Shown here: piece by piece, positions 11,862 to 20,953 of the stretch
Position numbering within the stretch: position 1 is the stretch's first letter
Layout: every line of letters begins with the position of its first letter
From: Rhizoclosmatium globosum
Lineage: Eukaryota > Chytridiomycota > Chytridiomycetes > Chytridiales > Chytriomycetaceae
NCBI GenBank assembly: GCA_002104985.1
Contig: MCGO01000004.1
Location: 496,001 to 560,000, forward strand
Length of the DNA stretch: 64,000 nucleotides
Reading direction: 5' to 3'
Notes under the pieces: generated by a model
The model's input: the letters and a program-made list of their open reading frames with translations, nothing else
Database searches by the model: none
Told to the model about the DNA's origin: nothing
Program-made: the position numbers and the translations under genes

Positions 11862-12304
11862 TGAGAATATCATTCCGTAAGAAATCAGTAACATTAATAA
11901 AGAAGGCATTTACAAAAACGGCCACTTTTTTGATGAAGAAGAGACTTCTATTCACCACGAATTTGTTGATCTTGAACTGATTGCAGATGCAAAGTAATAA
12001 CGCAGACGCAAAAAAACATTCCACGAACGAATGTTAATTGCTATTGTGGGCTCGTCTGTACAGATTAGGACAAAATATTGGCCTTTTTTTTTTACTTGAT
12101 TCGAATTCGCGGACGGATGTGGTTTCAATTTCCCAGCCTGTTTCGGAATTACTACTGTATTTAACATTTTAGAAGAACATTAAAAAAAAACAAAAGGTAA
12201 AAGAAAAAAACATACCTGTAAAAAATAATTAGAATTATGCCATAAGGAAAGCAAGGCCATACCAAATTTCTTTGTATTGTTAATCAGGAATGTATCCAGG
12301 GCTG
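11862..12304. other. Region 3' of the Fanzor gene; candidate guide-RNA locus, no protein gene seen
   Basis: This lies between two convergent genes. On the minus strand it directly follows the Fanzor stop codon. It contains a nine-T run on the minus strand at 12182-12190 and an A/T-rich tract near 12085. No conserved frame is present. In studied Fanzor loci the guide (omega) RNA lies next to or overlapping one end of the gene, so this is a reasonable place to look; no RNA structure was computed. Transposon ends could not be recognised here. Confidence 0.3.
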
Positions 12305-15300
12305 TTAAATGAAAGCTGCAGGTCGACCACCAGTATGATTGTAATGAAACAGCAAGTGGCGAATGTTGCATGCAGCTTGAATATCTTTGTCCACAATCTT
12401 AGCAACAAATGTTAGTGCTGGTACCAGTCACAAGCATACATACAGTAGGGGGTCCTGGAATGAGTGGGCACTCAACAAGACCATAAACTGAACTCTGGAT
12501 GTTAGTAAGATCAGGGCATTGAACAAAGGGATGCATTGGTTGTTTGTCATCATCAATGCAGTATTTTCTCCAGTGAAGATCCTGAAACTTGCGTTTCTTG
12601 TGGGGGCATCTAAGAATAGGACGTCGAACCTAGTCCAACATTAATGTAAGACTTACTTTGTTGATTACTTACTGTCACAACTGGTGGATATTGGAACACA
12701 CCTCCTGCCTCATAGCCAGCACTGAGACGATGGGACCGCTGTGAAGTCAAATGCTCATCAATAACAAACACAAAGTGCTCATGAGCAGCCTTTTCTCTGA
12801 TTCTCTGTGTGAAAAACACATATTTAGTATTGCCAACCATTGCGTTAAACTGACATTGTTGGGAACAGGTGCCCATGGTCTCTGGTGATTCCAAGATCCA
12901 TCGCCATAAGCAAAATAGACTGGTGCAACAGGAAAAGCTGGAATATTATTCAAGCGGCGTGTTCGACGGCGGAGTTTTCTTGCTCCAGGAACAATCCTGC
13001 CTTGCATACTGTTCCAATCAGTGTCTGTCATGCGCCCAGCCATACGATTGATGAGAGCTTGTTCAGCCCGCTGGTGTTTCATACGACTGCTCTGCTTCCA
13101 CTTTAGATGCTGGGGACGAGAATACTCTTGCAACAAGAATTCTGACTGGAAATGCTTGACCATCCAGGTCCATTGACACCAATGACCCAGTGTACGTTGA
13201 CCAATAACACGTGGAGAATTTTGAGCAAGGACATCATATGCAAAGTTGATGCGGTGATCATTGTCTCGGAACACCTCTTCCCTCTTTTCAGAGAGCTTAG
13301 AACCATTGATTTGACGCATATGACCATGGGAAACCTGAACAACGTGGTCATGAATAATCTGTCGTGATGGAGGATGTGCAGGCGGAGGTACTGGAACTGG
13401 AGCAACAGCAGCATTGTTGATTTGGAGCTGGATATCACTATTGACACAAGTTACAACATTCCTGATACCTAAATAGGTAAAATAAATATTAGAAGCTGAT
13501 TTAGTAAGCCAAACACAGAAATCAAACCTGGGTCAACACTAATAACATTGTGAGGATCCAAGATTCCAGCTTGAATTTGATTCACAATTCCCATATTGTT
13601 TATGTGATGATCCACACGCACCATTCCACGACCATTTATCATGAATTGGTTATAGTTATAATTTTGTGGGAGTGAATTTGCATCATCAGTCCAACTTTTG
13701 TGAGGAACTCTGTTGGCATTTGCTGCAAGATTGTTCTGAACAAAGGCTTGTCTGGTATTCAGAGTCCATGAAAAGCTTCTGCCATCAGTTTGAAGATAAT
13801 ATGAAGCTAGGGCCCTTTAGAATTATTCAATGCAATAAAGTTTTACATACAATCAACATCATTCCTCAAGTGACGACTCCAGCGAACAGATTCAACTCGA
13901 AAAAACAGTCCAATTATGCCACGATGTTCAGCTCGAGTCCCTCCATGACCATTGTATCTTCCAACCCCATTTGGTGGACTAATTATTCCCAATGCAGGTA
14001 CAATGATGTGCTGGAAATGTGCAGCAGCAGCTACAAGTGAAGGTGGAAAGTTAACTCCACCTGGTGGTTGAGGAAGTGGAACAGCAAGAGGCCCCAAAAG
14101 GTCCCTCAGTCGTGGCATAAAATATTGACATAGAACACGATAGTCTATCCCACAAAAGACTGCTTGAGCCGTGGTAGCATTGGTTGGAAGTGGTGCAAGA
14201 GGAAAATAAGCTTCACTTCCAAGGAGTGCCATATCTGGGCGAATAAAACTGTTTCAATGGTAGTATGTTTGAAATTAGCAAATGAAGGCTTGACAGATAA
14301 AAACTTACTCTCTGGTATAAGCCAAAATATTATTGCCCATTCTTGACATTGCCCCAATAAGATTCATTTCAAAGTGTGGGCCACGCTGAATGTTATTGAA
14401 GGGCATGGCAACAAGAAACTGTCTGTGATGGAGAAGAAATGCAACAATATTGTTGGTCACTGCCTGTGGAACTGCTACAGGAAGTGCAAGTGGGGCACCA
14501 AATGGTGGGGTCAGGTAATTGTATATTGCTGTCTTTGCAGTTGCCTTGATAACAGCGGTAGGTTGGTATCCATGCAGGAAGCAATGAAAGTTGAAAACCT
14601 GAATTATGTTGTAAGATTTAAAGTAAATTTCAGACAAGATCAACAAACCTCCTCAGCCAGCTTGCCTAAATTGGCAATGAATCTGCGAGCAAGTGCATTT
14701 TCAAAGTCTGTACGCAATCGTTTGGCTTCAATGGCAATAACTTGCTCCCATTCATAGCTGGGACAGTTAAAGAGGGGAACCATTCGAAGACCAGGTTGGA
14801 TGGGTTGTCCATTCTGAAAACCATTGTTGTCACAACTAAATGGATGATGAAAGTTTTGGAAAGTTTCCAACAAGTAATGTCTTGTGACAGAACGGCGGGT
14901 GTTTTGGTGTGCCTGAAGGGCTGCACCAACTGGAAGGATGTAGGGTGTGCCAACAGGATTGCCAGGAAGTACAAAACCAATTGGAAGTGGGGCATGATAA
15001 TTATTGGCGAGCAGATTTCCAGAAGCATACTTGAGTGCAAATTGGAAGAAGGATTCTGAAAACTCAATGTCAAGATGATCGTGACCTAATTTTAAGTCCC
15101 AATGAATTTAAACGATATTAATTTGAGCTGTTAAATACCAGTTGGGTTGCGCTCTAGGTGAAGGTTGATTGCAAGCATGGCATCGGAGCGTAGGAGGGAC
15201 ACATTTCTTGCAAACTCTTGTAAGAGTGGCCCCATTACACAACGTAGTTCTGGTCGAGTAGCTTGTCTTGCTCCAACATGGCGAGTGCGATGGAAGTTGT

Positions 15301-15310
15301 TTTGAGCCAT
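12305..15310 (-). CDS. Fanzor (eukaryotic TnpB-like RNA-guided nuclease), RuvC residues intact
   Basis: Nine exons (15310-15139, 15085-14649, 14598-14309, 14248-13851, 13806-13528, 13468-12855, 12804-12673, 12629-12444, 12397-12305) join with consistent phases into an 866-residue open protein. The C-terminal half has the split RuvC nuclease of TnpB/Fanzor. RuvC-I is ISVDPGIRNVVTCV with Asp524, its Gly codon split by intron 5. The family's YGDGSW block is at 713-718. RuvC-II is FVFVIDEHLTSQ with Glu747, and RuvC-III is VDKDIQAACNIRHLL with Asp841, coded by the last exon. A basic segment (GARKLRRRTRRLNNI) precedes the YGDGSW block. Some zinc-ribbon cysteines expected after TSxxC are replaced (TSQRSHRL), although RCP, QCP and ECP remain. 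The N-terminal 500 residues are helical and Pro-rich and carry no motif I know; they should hold the RNA/DNA-recognition lobes. An upstream in-frame ATG at 15370 would add 20 hydrophobic residues. Function is inferred from the family: RNA-guided DNA cleavage, possibly linked to a transposon. Confidence 0.85.
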
Positions 15311-15409
15311 ATGAATGACAGAAGTGGCGACCAAAAGAATGAGAAGAATAGATAGGAGGCAAGGCCTCATCAGTTGGCTCGTGTTTTTTTCTCGAATGCA
15401 ATTTTCACA

Positions 15410-15560
15410 CTGTTATCTTTTTTATCCGATCTCATTTTCCGTTGGGGTTTACCCGGAGTTTTTCCGGCTTTCTTCCTCTCAGCAACAGGATCTGTACCAG
15501 GGGTCGAACCTAGGACCTCTTGATTCATAGTCGAGCGCGGTAACCATTTGGCCATTCGCC
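15410..15560 (-). mobile_element. SINE-like element with tRNA-derived head
   Basis: On the minus strand the head has a Pol III A box (TGGCCAAATGG at 15554-15544) and B box (GGTTCGACCCC at 15510-15500) 33 nt apart. A T-arm with 5-bp stem and 7-nt loop is visible, and an anticodon arm (CTCGA/CTATGAA/TCAAG) has one mismatch. The flanking sequences cannot form an acceptor stem, so this is not a working tRNA. A non-tRNA body follows (with the hairpin CCGG-AAAAACT-CCGG) and ends in an A-rich tail near 15420-15410. This is the build of fungal tRNA-derived SINEs. The element ends about 40 bp before the upstream ATG of the Fanzor gene and has the same orientation. The remaining sequence from 15561 to 15814 shows no gene. 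Confidence 0.6.
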
Positions 15561-15814
15561 CATGACATGTGGTCAAGATCGGCAAAGAAAAACCGAAGAT
15601 GAATGTTCTTCGTCTCTGAAAATAATACTAGGAAAGTGGAACCGACCAAATGCAGCTGGTCCTCCGCTCTATGTGATAATGGGGCTCCAAGAATTTGGAA
15701 GCAACATCATGGAACACTTTTTGTGCCCTGGTTTCTTTCAGTAGTTGTTGATAAGAAACTAATATCTGTATGGAACGCAGACGTTTTATGTAATACAAAC
15801 TTATTTAATCTTAT

Positions 15815-16752
15815 TTACGCGTTTTTCTGATTTGTGTGAGATCCTAATTCCCAAACACTCCGAGAAATCAGAACCATCCAACCAATAATGAAGTAGAACA
15901 AGCACATTGGATAAACTGCCAAAGCTTTTCTGTTTCCCAAATTCACGTCGTTCAAGAATCCCATGGATGCTACAATTAATAGATTAATAAGAACATAATA
16001 ATCGTAGGAGCCTGGAGAAAACGTACCAACAACCGACCATCCAAATGCAGCAGCAACAATCAATCCACGAACAATAATACTCGATATAGCAAGACATACC
16101 GCGGAAGCCAAGACAAGAGGAAAGATACAATATCCCAAGACGCAAATGGTTTGGAAAATTGAACTGTTGCATGTAACAGGTTTAGCATTGAAATTCCAAT
16201 CTCATCAAGAGAATTCTCACAGTTTACCCCCAAGGAGCTTAGTATTCACAGTCACAATCGCAGCTCCTCCCCAAATGATAACAAAGATGCTGGTGAATAC
16301 AGTTGCGACTTGAGATTCAGGAGCCGTCAGACTCAATCGCCTATGAACCAAAATCCAAGTAAGTGACAAGCCAATGCGTCCCACGCAAACGAGTGCACGT
16401 ACAACGAGAGAAGAAGGCAGAGCAACAGTGGTCCCCATAAGTCCCCTGAGGGTCAAAGCAATTCAGCACTTGAGACCAACTACAAAAATACTTACAGTCC
16501 CTCAACACGTTCTTGGAGTCCTTTCGGGGAATAAGAACCATTCGAAGCTTCTCCCAAATGCTTCGTAGGTCTCGCATCTGGAAAGGAAGGACACAAGAGA
16601 GGACACAGTTAGTGAATTCGCACCAGCTTTGTCATATGGCTGTGAATGCTCACAATAGTATCCATGACAGGTTCATCAAGGGTGTCTACGCCTTGTCCCG
16701 ATCCAACCAGCGGAGCGGCGGCGTTGTTGATGTTGCCTGAAAAAGACTGCAT
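15815..16752 (-). CDS. YIPF6: YIPF6-like Golgi membrane protein (Yip1 family)
   Basis: Six exons (16752-16624, 16577-16496, 16445-16403, 16340-16221, 16163-16027, 15969-15815) give 221 aa in frame. The cytosolic N-terminus is followed by the family block LIPRKDSKNVLRDWDLWGPL (joined across an intron), then five predicted membrane spans. Highly conserved blocks are TKLLGGKLSIFQTICVLGYC and ALAVYPMCLFYFIIGWMVL, which closely match animal YIPF6 (yeast Yip4/Yip5 side of the family). Yip1 proteins act with Rab GTPases in ER-Golgi traffic. The 43-nt exon 3 is very short and the first donor is GTGCGA, yet phase and family alignment support both. Confidence 0.88.
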
Positions 16753-16796
16753 TTTGGTCTCTTTCTTTTCCCTTTCTTCTCTTATTTTATTGGTTT

Positions 16797-17892
16797 TCAA
16801 AAGGAAGACGCCATTTGAAGCGTTCTCATGAAGCGTTGTAGAATCTGTATCATGCTTTTCACAGTGGATCCCTCCCGGTATTTATACGTCAAGAACGCCA
16901 AGAATGCGGCAAGAATCGACAGAATCCCATTCCTTTGCCGATGAATTATTTGAACCAATAGTTTCAAATTTAATTTTGCTGATGATTTGGAATTCGGGAC
17001 AGGTTGTGTTGCGGCCAATGAGGGGCTGGTTTTCGGGGGTACATTTGATGGTTTCTCTTGCATGGTAGATTTTGCTGGTTCTGCGAGGGGTTGAGTAGAT
17101 GCTTTTGATTTGCCATCGTGGTGATGATTCTGCTTCAGATGGGGTTTTGAATTATCATTTGGAAACACAGTTGATCCAGTCTCAACAACTTCCTTCACAG
17201 ATTTCGAATCAAGACTGGTTTCAACTTCGGGTTTCTGAAGGGAAATAGGAGGTTGAGGAGGACGCCTCGCATCGTCTTCAAGTTGTTGAATGAGAGCCAA
17301 GAAATCCTTTTAGTACAAGAGTTACCACCCTTGATATAAGAACGAACCAACTTACTGCCTTTTGAGGTAAGCTGAGGGAGTCATTTAAATCAATATATTC
17401 CCTGGCTTGGTGGTAGTTTTGACTGGCACAGACAACATGCCTCAAATACACATGGACAAGGTCAACATACGACCTGTCGTTCCTGATTTCTTGCTGCGAA
17501 CAAATCCAGGACGTAAAGATTGATTCTGCTGCAGACGCATCACCGGCTGCCACGAAGGCGAGCATTCTGAAGGCGATGGATTAGTCAGCGCATCAACAAC
17601 AGAGCAACGAGTGGGATAGGACGCACCCGGCCGCCGCCACCGCCGCCGGAATAGCCGAAAAGTCGCCGAGAAAGAGGCGCGTGACACTTCGCCACACTTG
17701 GGCGGCCTCGGACACGGGCGCCGTCTTGAGCAGCAGCACCGCACTCAGCCGCAGCAGCGTGTCGTTGCCTGCACCGCGCTGTCCGACTGCTCCCACGTGC
17801 GCAATCACCTGCTGCATATGTGCGTGGCTGGCTGCAGTGTTGCCGCTGAGGAACTCCTGCTGTGCCTGCTGAATCTGCTGGAGAAGGTCCAT
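16797..17892 (-). CDS. Helical-repeat protein with C-terminal membrane anchor, PEX26/Pex15-like candidate
   Basis: Exons 17892-17627, 17566-17356 and 17306-16797 give 328 aa. The first 170 residues are helical-repeat sequence (QQIQQAQQEFLSGNTAASHA; SYVDLVHVYLRHVVCASQNY). A Pro/Ser/Lys-rich linker of about 80 residues follows, then near the C-terminus one hydrophobic segment (NGILSILAAFLAFLTYKYRE) and a basic amphipathic tail. This layout matches PEX26, the tail-anchored peroxisomal receptor of the Pex1-Pex6 ATPase, and the YVDLVHVYL block resembles the equivalent human helix. Sequence likeness is faint, so the name is a proposal; any tail-anchored TPR-like protein would look similar. The start MDLLQQIQQ is the first ATG of the frame. 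Confidence 0.5.
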
Positions 17893-17979
17893 GTGTCGCA
17901 AGAAAGTTTCAACACCACAGTGTACCACTCTTTCCTTCGAGAAGCCTGAGTGGTATCATATATTCTTTCGTTAATTAAA

Positions 17980-17987
17980 TCACGTGA
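17980..17987. promoter_or_regulatory. TCACGTGA palindrome upstream of secreted-protein copy 1
   Basis: An E-box type palindrome (CACGTG core) 134 nt before the start codon. The same eight bases occur upstream of copies 2 and 4. A GATTGTCA block follows at 18025-18032 and an ACGCGT box at 18077-18082, in the same order in those copies. CACGTG is a site for bHLH factors such as Cbf1. Confidence 0.5.
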
Positions 17988-18121
17988 AACTTCTTAACTG
18001 TAAGATTGCCCTTTCAGAACAAGTGATTGTCACATCTTCCACAAAAAGGTATGCTGTTCACCTTTCCTCCCTTCTGACGCGTTTCTCACAATCTATTCCA
18101 TAGTTACATCCTCTATTCAAC

Positions 18122-18523
18122 ATGAAGCTTATCTATGTTGCTCTGGCTCTTGCCGCCTCTGTGATCGCTGCTCCAGCTGACGTTGAGAAGCGTGCTTTCA
18201 AACACACAAAGCGTCCACCTCCACGTACCGTCTCTTCCTGGTCTGGAAACTACAACGATCAATACGACGACGGAATCATTGGCGCCAAGACCCTCCCCAA
18301 CCAGGCTGTTTCCCCACAACCCTTCACTGGAGTCATTGGAACACCATGTAACGATGGAAAGGATGCTGCTACTTGTACACAGCCAAACGCAAAGGGAGTC
18401 AGCAAAATGGCCCAATGTCACCGCAAGGGATGGATGTACTACCAGTGTGACTTTGGATTCAACTGTGCGATTGACACGACGGATCCTCTTCTCAGACCTC
18501 ACTGTGTTACCCTTGGCCACTAA
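18122..18523 (+). CDS. Secreted cysteine-rich protein, tandem copy 1
   Basis: 133 aa, no intron. The signal peptide (MKLIYVALALAASVIAAPA) is followed by a dibasic Kex2-type site (ADVEKR|AFKHTKR), so the mature product is about 110 residues. It has six cysteines in the second half (TPC, ATC, AQC, YQC, FNC, PHC) that could form three disulfides. No family recognised; likely a small secreted effector or wall protein. It is the first of four copies that are almost identical in protein sequence. Confidence 0.85.
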   Translation: MKLIYVALALAASVIAAPADVEKRAFKHTKRPPPRTVSSWSGNYNDQYDDGIIGAKTLPNQAVSPQPFTGVIGTPCNDGKDAATCTQPNAKGVSKMAQCHRKGWMYYQCDFGFNCAIDTTDPLLRPHCVTLGH

Positions 18524-18931
18524 GCATCTGCATATTATTTCTTTGAAGCCTGCCATGTATACTTATCAGCTAGAAGTGTTAGACACATGTTTTATTCTCC
18601 TTGACGTTTACCATACAATAAATAATGAAGAAGATAATTGATTGCTTTATTGAACTATTTGAAAAAAGGAAGAAGGAGAATAAGGCCACAGCCCTCGGTC
18701 AAATTATTGATTGATTCTAAGCAAGGCACACTCTTTTCTTCCTTCGTGAATATATATAACAAGAATATGAAGTCACGTGACGTCTGTCAAGCGAGGGATT
18801 GACCTTCTGGCCCCCAACAAGGATTGTCAAATTCTTGCAAGAAAAGTACGTTGCTGCAGTTCCCCTCCTTCGCTTAGTTTACGCGTTCTAAACATTTCGT
18901 ATTCCTACAGCTATCTTCTCTACTATTCAGC
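18524..18931. promoter_or_regulatory. Intergenic region and promoter of secreted-protein copy 2
   Basis: Holds the 3' end of copy 1 (AATAAA at about 18617) and the promoter of copy 2: TCACGTGA at 18773-18780, GATTGTCA at 18822-18829 and ACGCGT at 18881-18886, 46 nt before the ATG. The order and spacing match copies 1 and 4. No other gene seen. Confidence 0.5.
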
Positions 18932-19333
18932 ATGAAGCTCATCTACGTTGCCCTGGCCCTTGCTGCCTCTGTGATCGCTGCTCCAGCTGACGTTGAGAAG
19001 CGTGCTTTCAAACACACAAAGCGTCCACCTCCACGTACCGTCTCTTCCTGGTCTGGAAACTACAACGATCAATACGACGACGGAATCATTGGCGCCAAGA
19101 CCCTCCCCAACCAGGCTGTTTCCCCACAACCCTTCACTGGAGTCATTGGAACACCATGTAACGATGGAAAGGATGCTGCTACTTGTACACAGCCAAACGC
19201 AAAGGGAGTCAGCAAAATGGCCCAATGCCACCGTAAAGGATGGATGTACTACCAGTGTGACTTTGGATTCAACTGTGCGATTGACACGACGGATCCACTT
19301 CTCAGACCTCACTGTGTCACCCTTGGCCACTAA
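18932..19333 (+). CDS. Secreted cysteine-rich protein, tandem copy 2
   Basis: 133 aa, identical in protein sequence to copies 1 and 4. DNA differences from copy 1 cluster in the signal peptide codons (nearly all silent) and in a few silent sites after the first cysteine codons. From the GTTGAGAAG codons to GATGCTGC the DNA is the same in all four copies. It carries a signal peptide, KR processing site and six cysteines. Confidence 0.85.
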   Translation: MKLIYVALALAASVIAAPADVEKRAFKHTKRPPPRTVSSWSGNYNDQYDDGIIGAKTLPNQAVSPQPFTGVIGTPCNDGKDAATCTQPNAKGVSKMAQCHRKGWMYYQCDFGFNCAIDTTDPLLRPHCVTLGH

Positions 19334-19475
19334 GAAACAACTTGGATTGAATAATTATTGCAGTGTATCATTATATAGAAAATTCAGAGCCAGTTGTACA
19401 ATTCAGTTTGGGTGTCAGTTAGAGCTTTCTTTCTAGGTATTCTATGAAATAAACGTATAAAATCAGTTTAGAAAG

Positions 19476-19481
19476 ACGCGT
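19476..19481. promoter_or_regulatory. ACGCGT box upstream of secreted-protein copy 3
   Basis: The only one of the shared promoter boxes kept by copy 3, placed 122 nt before its ATG and not 39-46 nt as in the other copies. The TCACGTGA palindrome is absent here. ACGCGT is the core of the yeast MluI cell-cycle box. Confidence 0.35.
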
Positions 19482-19603
19482 CTTTCATGTGTGGATCTAC
19501 CAGATAGAAACGTAAATCAGAAAATCTTGTGAATTCTCCGAGTGCCCAACATACAAACAGATGTTTCTTCTTACATTCAACATCAAAAAAAAAGTTCATC
19601 CAA

Positions 19604-20005
19604 ATGAAGCTGATTTACGTCGCTCTTGCTCTTGCCGCTTCCGTGATGGCCGCTCCAGCTGATGTTGAGAAGCGTGCTTTCAAACACACAAAGCGTCCAC
19701 CTCCACGTACCGTCTCTTCCTGGTCTGGAAACTACAACGATCAATACGACGACGGAATCATTGGCGCCAAGACCCTCCCCAACCAGGCTGTTTCCCCACA
19801 ACCCTTCACTGGAGTCATTGGAACACCATGTAACGATGGAAAGGATGCTGCGACCTGCACACAGCCAAACGCAAAGGGAGTCAGCAAAATGGCCCAATGT
19901 CACCGTAAAGGATGGATGTACTACCAGTGTGACTTTGGATTCAACTGTGCGATTGACACGACGGATCCACTCCTCAGACCTCACTGTGTTACCCTTGGCC
20001 ACTAA
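19604..20005 (+). CDS. Secreted cysteine-rich protein, tandem copy 3
   Basis: 133 aa, one residue different from the others (Met for Ile in the signal peptide, ASVMAAP). The start at 19604 is chosen by alignment with the other copies; an in-frame ATG at 19529 lies in sequence with no counterpart. The signal-peptide codons are the most diverged of the four copies, while the mature region is almost unchanged. Its promoter lacks the TCACGTGA palindrome and may be regulated differently. Confidence 0.85.
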   Translation: MKLIYVALALAASVMAAPADVEKRAFKHTKRPPPRTVSSWSGNYNDQYDDGIIGAKTLPNQAVSPQPFTGVIGTPCNDGKDAATCTQPNAKGVSKMAQCHRKGWMYYQCDFGFNCAIDTTDPLLRPHCVTLGH

Positions 20006-20339
20006 AATGTTTTAGCTCTTATAGTATTTTGATGTATTATATATAGACGCCTTTATCTTTTTTTGAATACTGTTACAGAGTGAATGCACGCATTTGAATA
20101 AAAACCAGATGTATCAACTATTTCTACCAAATTCACAAATGAAACTTATGATACACGAATAAATCACGTGAGGACTGCGCTGAATGAAAGGATTTTCTTC
20201 TATTAACAAGAGATTGTCACTTCTTTCCAAAAAGTAGGCTCGCTGGTCCCTTCCCTCTCTCCTTCTAGCTCTTTCCTTTCACCTTTATTCACGCGTATCT
20301 AATCATTACTTATTCAGACAGTAATCTTTAGTATCCAGT
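20006..20339. promoter_or_regulatory. Intergenic region and promoter of secreted-protein copy 4
   Basis: Contains the 3' region of copy 3 (AATAAA near 20097) and the promoter of copy 4: TCACGTGA at 20164-20171, GATTGTCA (20212-20219) and ACGCGT (20291-20296), 43 nt before the ATG. A pyrimidine-rich stretch (CCCTTCCCTCTCTCCTTC) lies between the last two. No other gene seen. Confidence 0.5.
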
Positions 20340-20741
20340 ATGAAGCTCATCTATGTTGCCCTGGCCCTTGCTGCCTCCGTGATCGCCGCTCCAGCTGATG
20401 TTGAGAAGCGTGCTTTCAAACACACAAAGCGTCCACCTCCACGTACCGTCTCTTCCTGGTCTGGAAACTACAACGATCAATACGACGACGGAATCATTGG
20501 CGCCAAGACCCTCCCCAACCAGGCTGTTTCCCCACAACCCTTCACTGGAGTCATTGGAACACCATGTAACGATGGAAAGGATGCTGCGACCTGCACACAG
20601 CCAAACGCAAAGGGAGTCAGCAAAATGGCCCAATGTCACCGCAAGGGATGGATGTACTACCAGTGTGACTTTGGATTTAACTGTGCGATTGACACGACGG
20701 ATCCTCTTCTCAGACCTCACTGTGTTACCCTTGGTCACTAA
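20340..20741 (+). CDS. Secreted cysteine-rich protein, tandem copy 4
   Basis: 133 aa, identical in protein sequence to copies 1 and 2. Its DNA is a mosaic: the GCGACCTGC codons after the first cysteine are shared with copy 3, while the later CGCAAGGGA and GATCCTCTT sites are shared with copy 1. This suggests exchange between copies. Signal peptide, KR site and six cysteines are as in copy 1. Confidence 0.85.
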   Translation: MKLIYVALALAASVIAAPADVEKRAFKHTKRPPPRTVSSWSGNYNDQYDDGIIGAKTLPNQAVSPQPFTGVIGTPCNDGKDAATCTQPNAKGVSKMAQCHRKGWMYYQCDFGFNCAIDTTDPLLRPHCVTLGH

Positions 20742-20953
20742 ATTATTTATCTTCTTGCATGGCACTTGTAGAAACTTAATTTGTAGACGCCATCGAATAA
20801 AATCAATATTATAACTCACTATATTCATTCTTCTTCTCTTGATGAATAAGGTAATTGGTGATGACACGGAATCAATCATGTGATTCTTCGGAACAACGTG
20901 GAAAATTTGAGGAGGCAGGGATGTTTTGGAGCCACCGCCAAAAAAACCAGTCA

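Noticed and set aside
12414..12443. A Fanzor end at the TGTTGC-TAA stop read straight through the last donor
   Set aside because: Reading on without splicing loses the RuvC-III aspartate, whereas a GTATGT donor, CTAAC branch and AAG acceptor give an in-phase exon with DKDIQAACNI.
15485..15560. A functional tRNA gene on the minus strand
   Set aside because: A and B boxes and the T-arm are good, but the acceptor strands do not pair and the anticodon stem has a mismatch, so a tRNA-derived SINE head fits better.
12172..15611. Terminal inverted repeats around the Fanzor (GAAGAACATT at 12172-12181 and AATGTTCTTC at 15602-15611)
   Set aside because: Only 10 bp match and the flanking bases do not extend it; a match this short is likely by chance between two 300-bp flanks.
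19529..19603. Longer start for secreted-protein copy 3
   Set aside because: The extra 25 residues have no counterpart in the other three copies and would bury the signal peptide.
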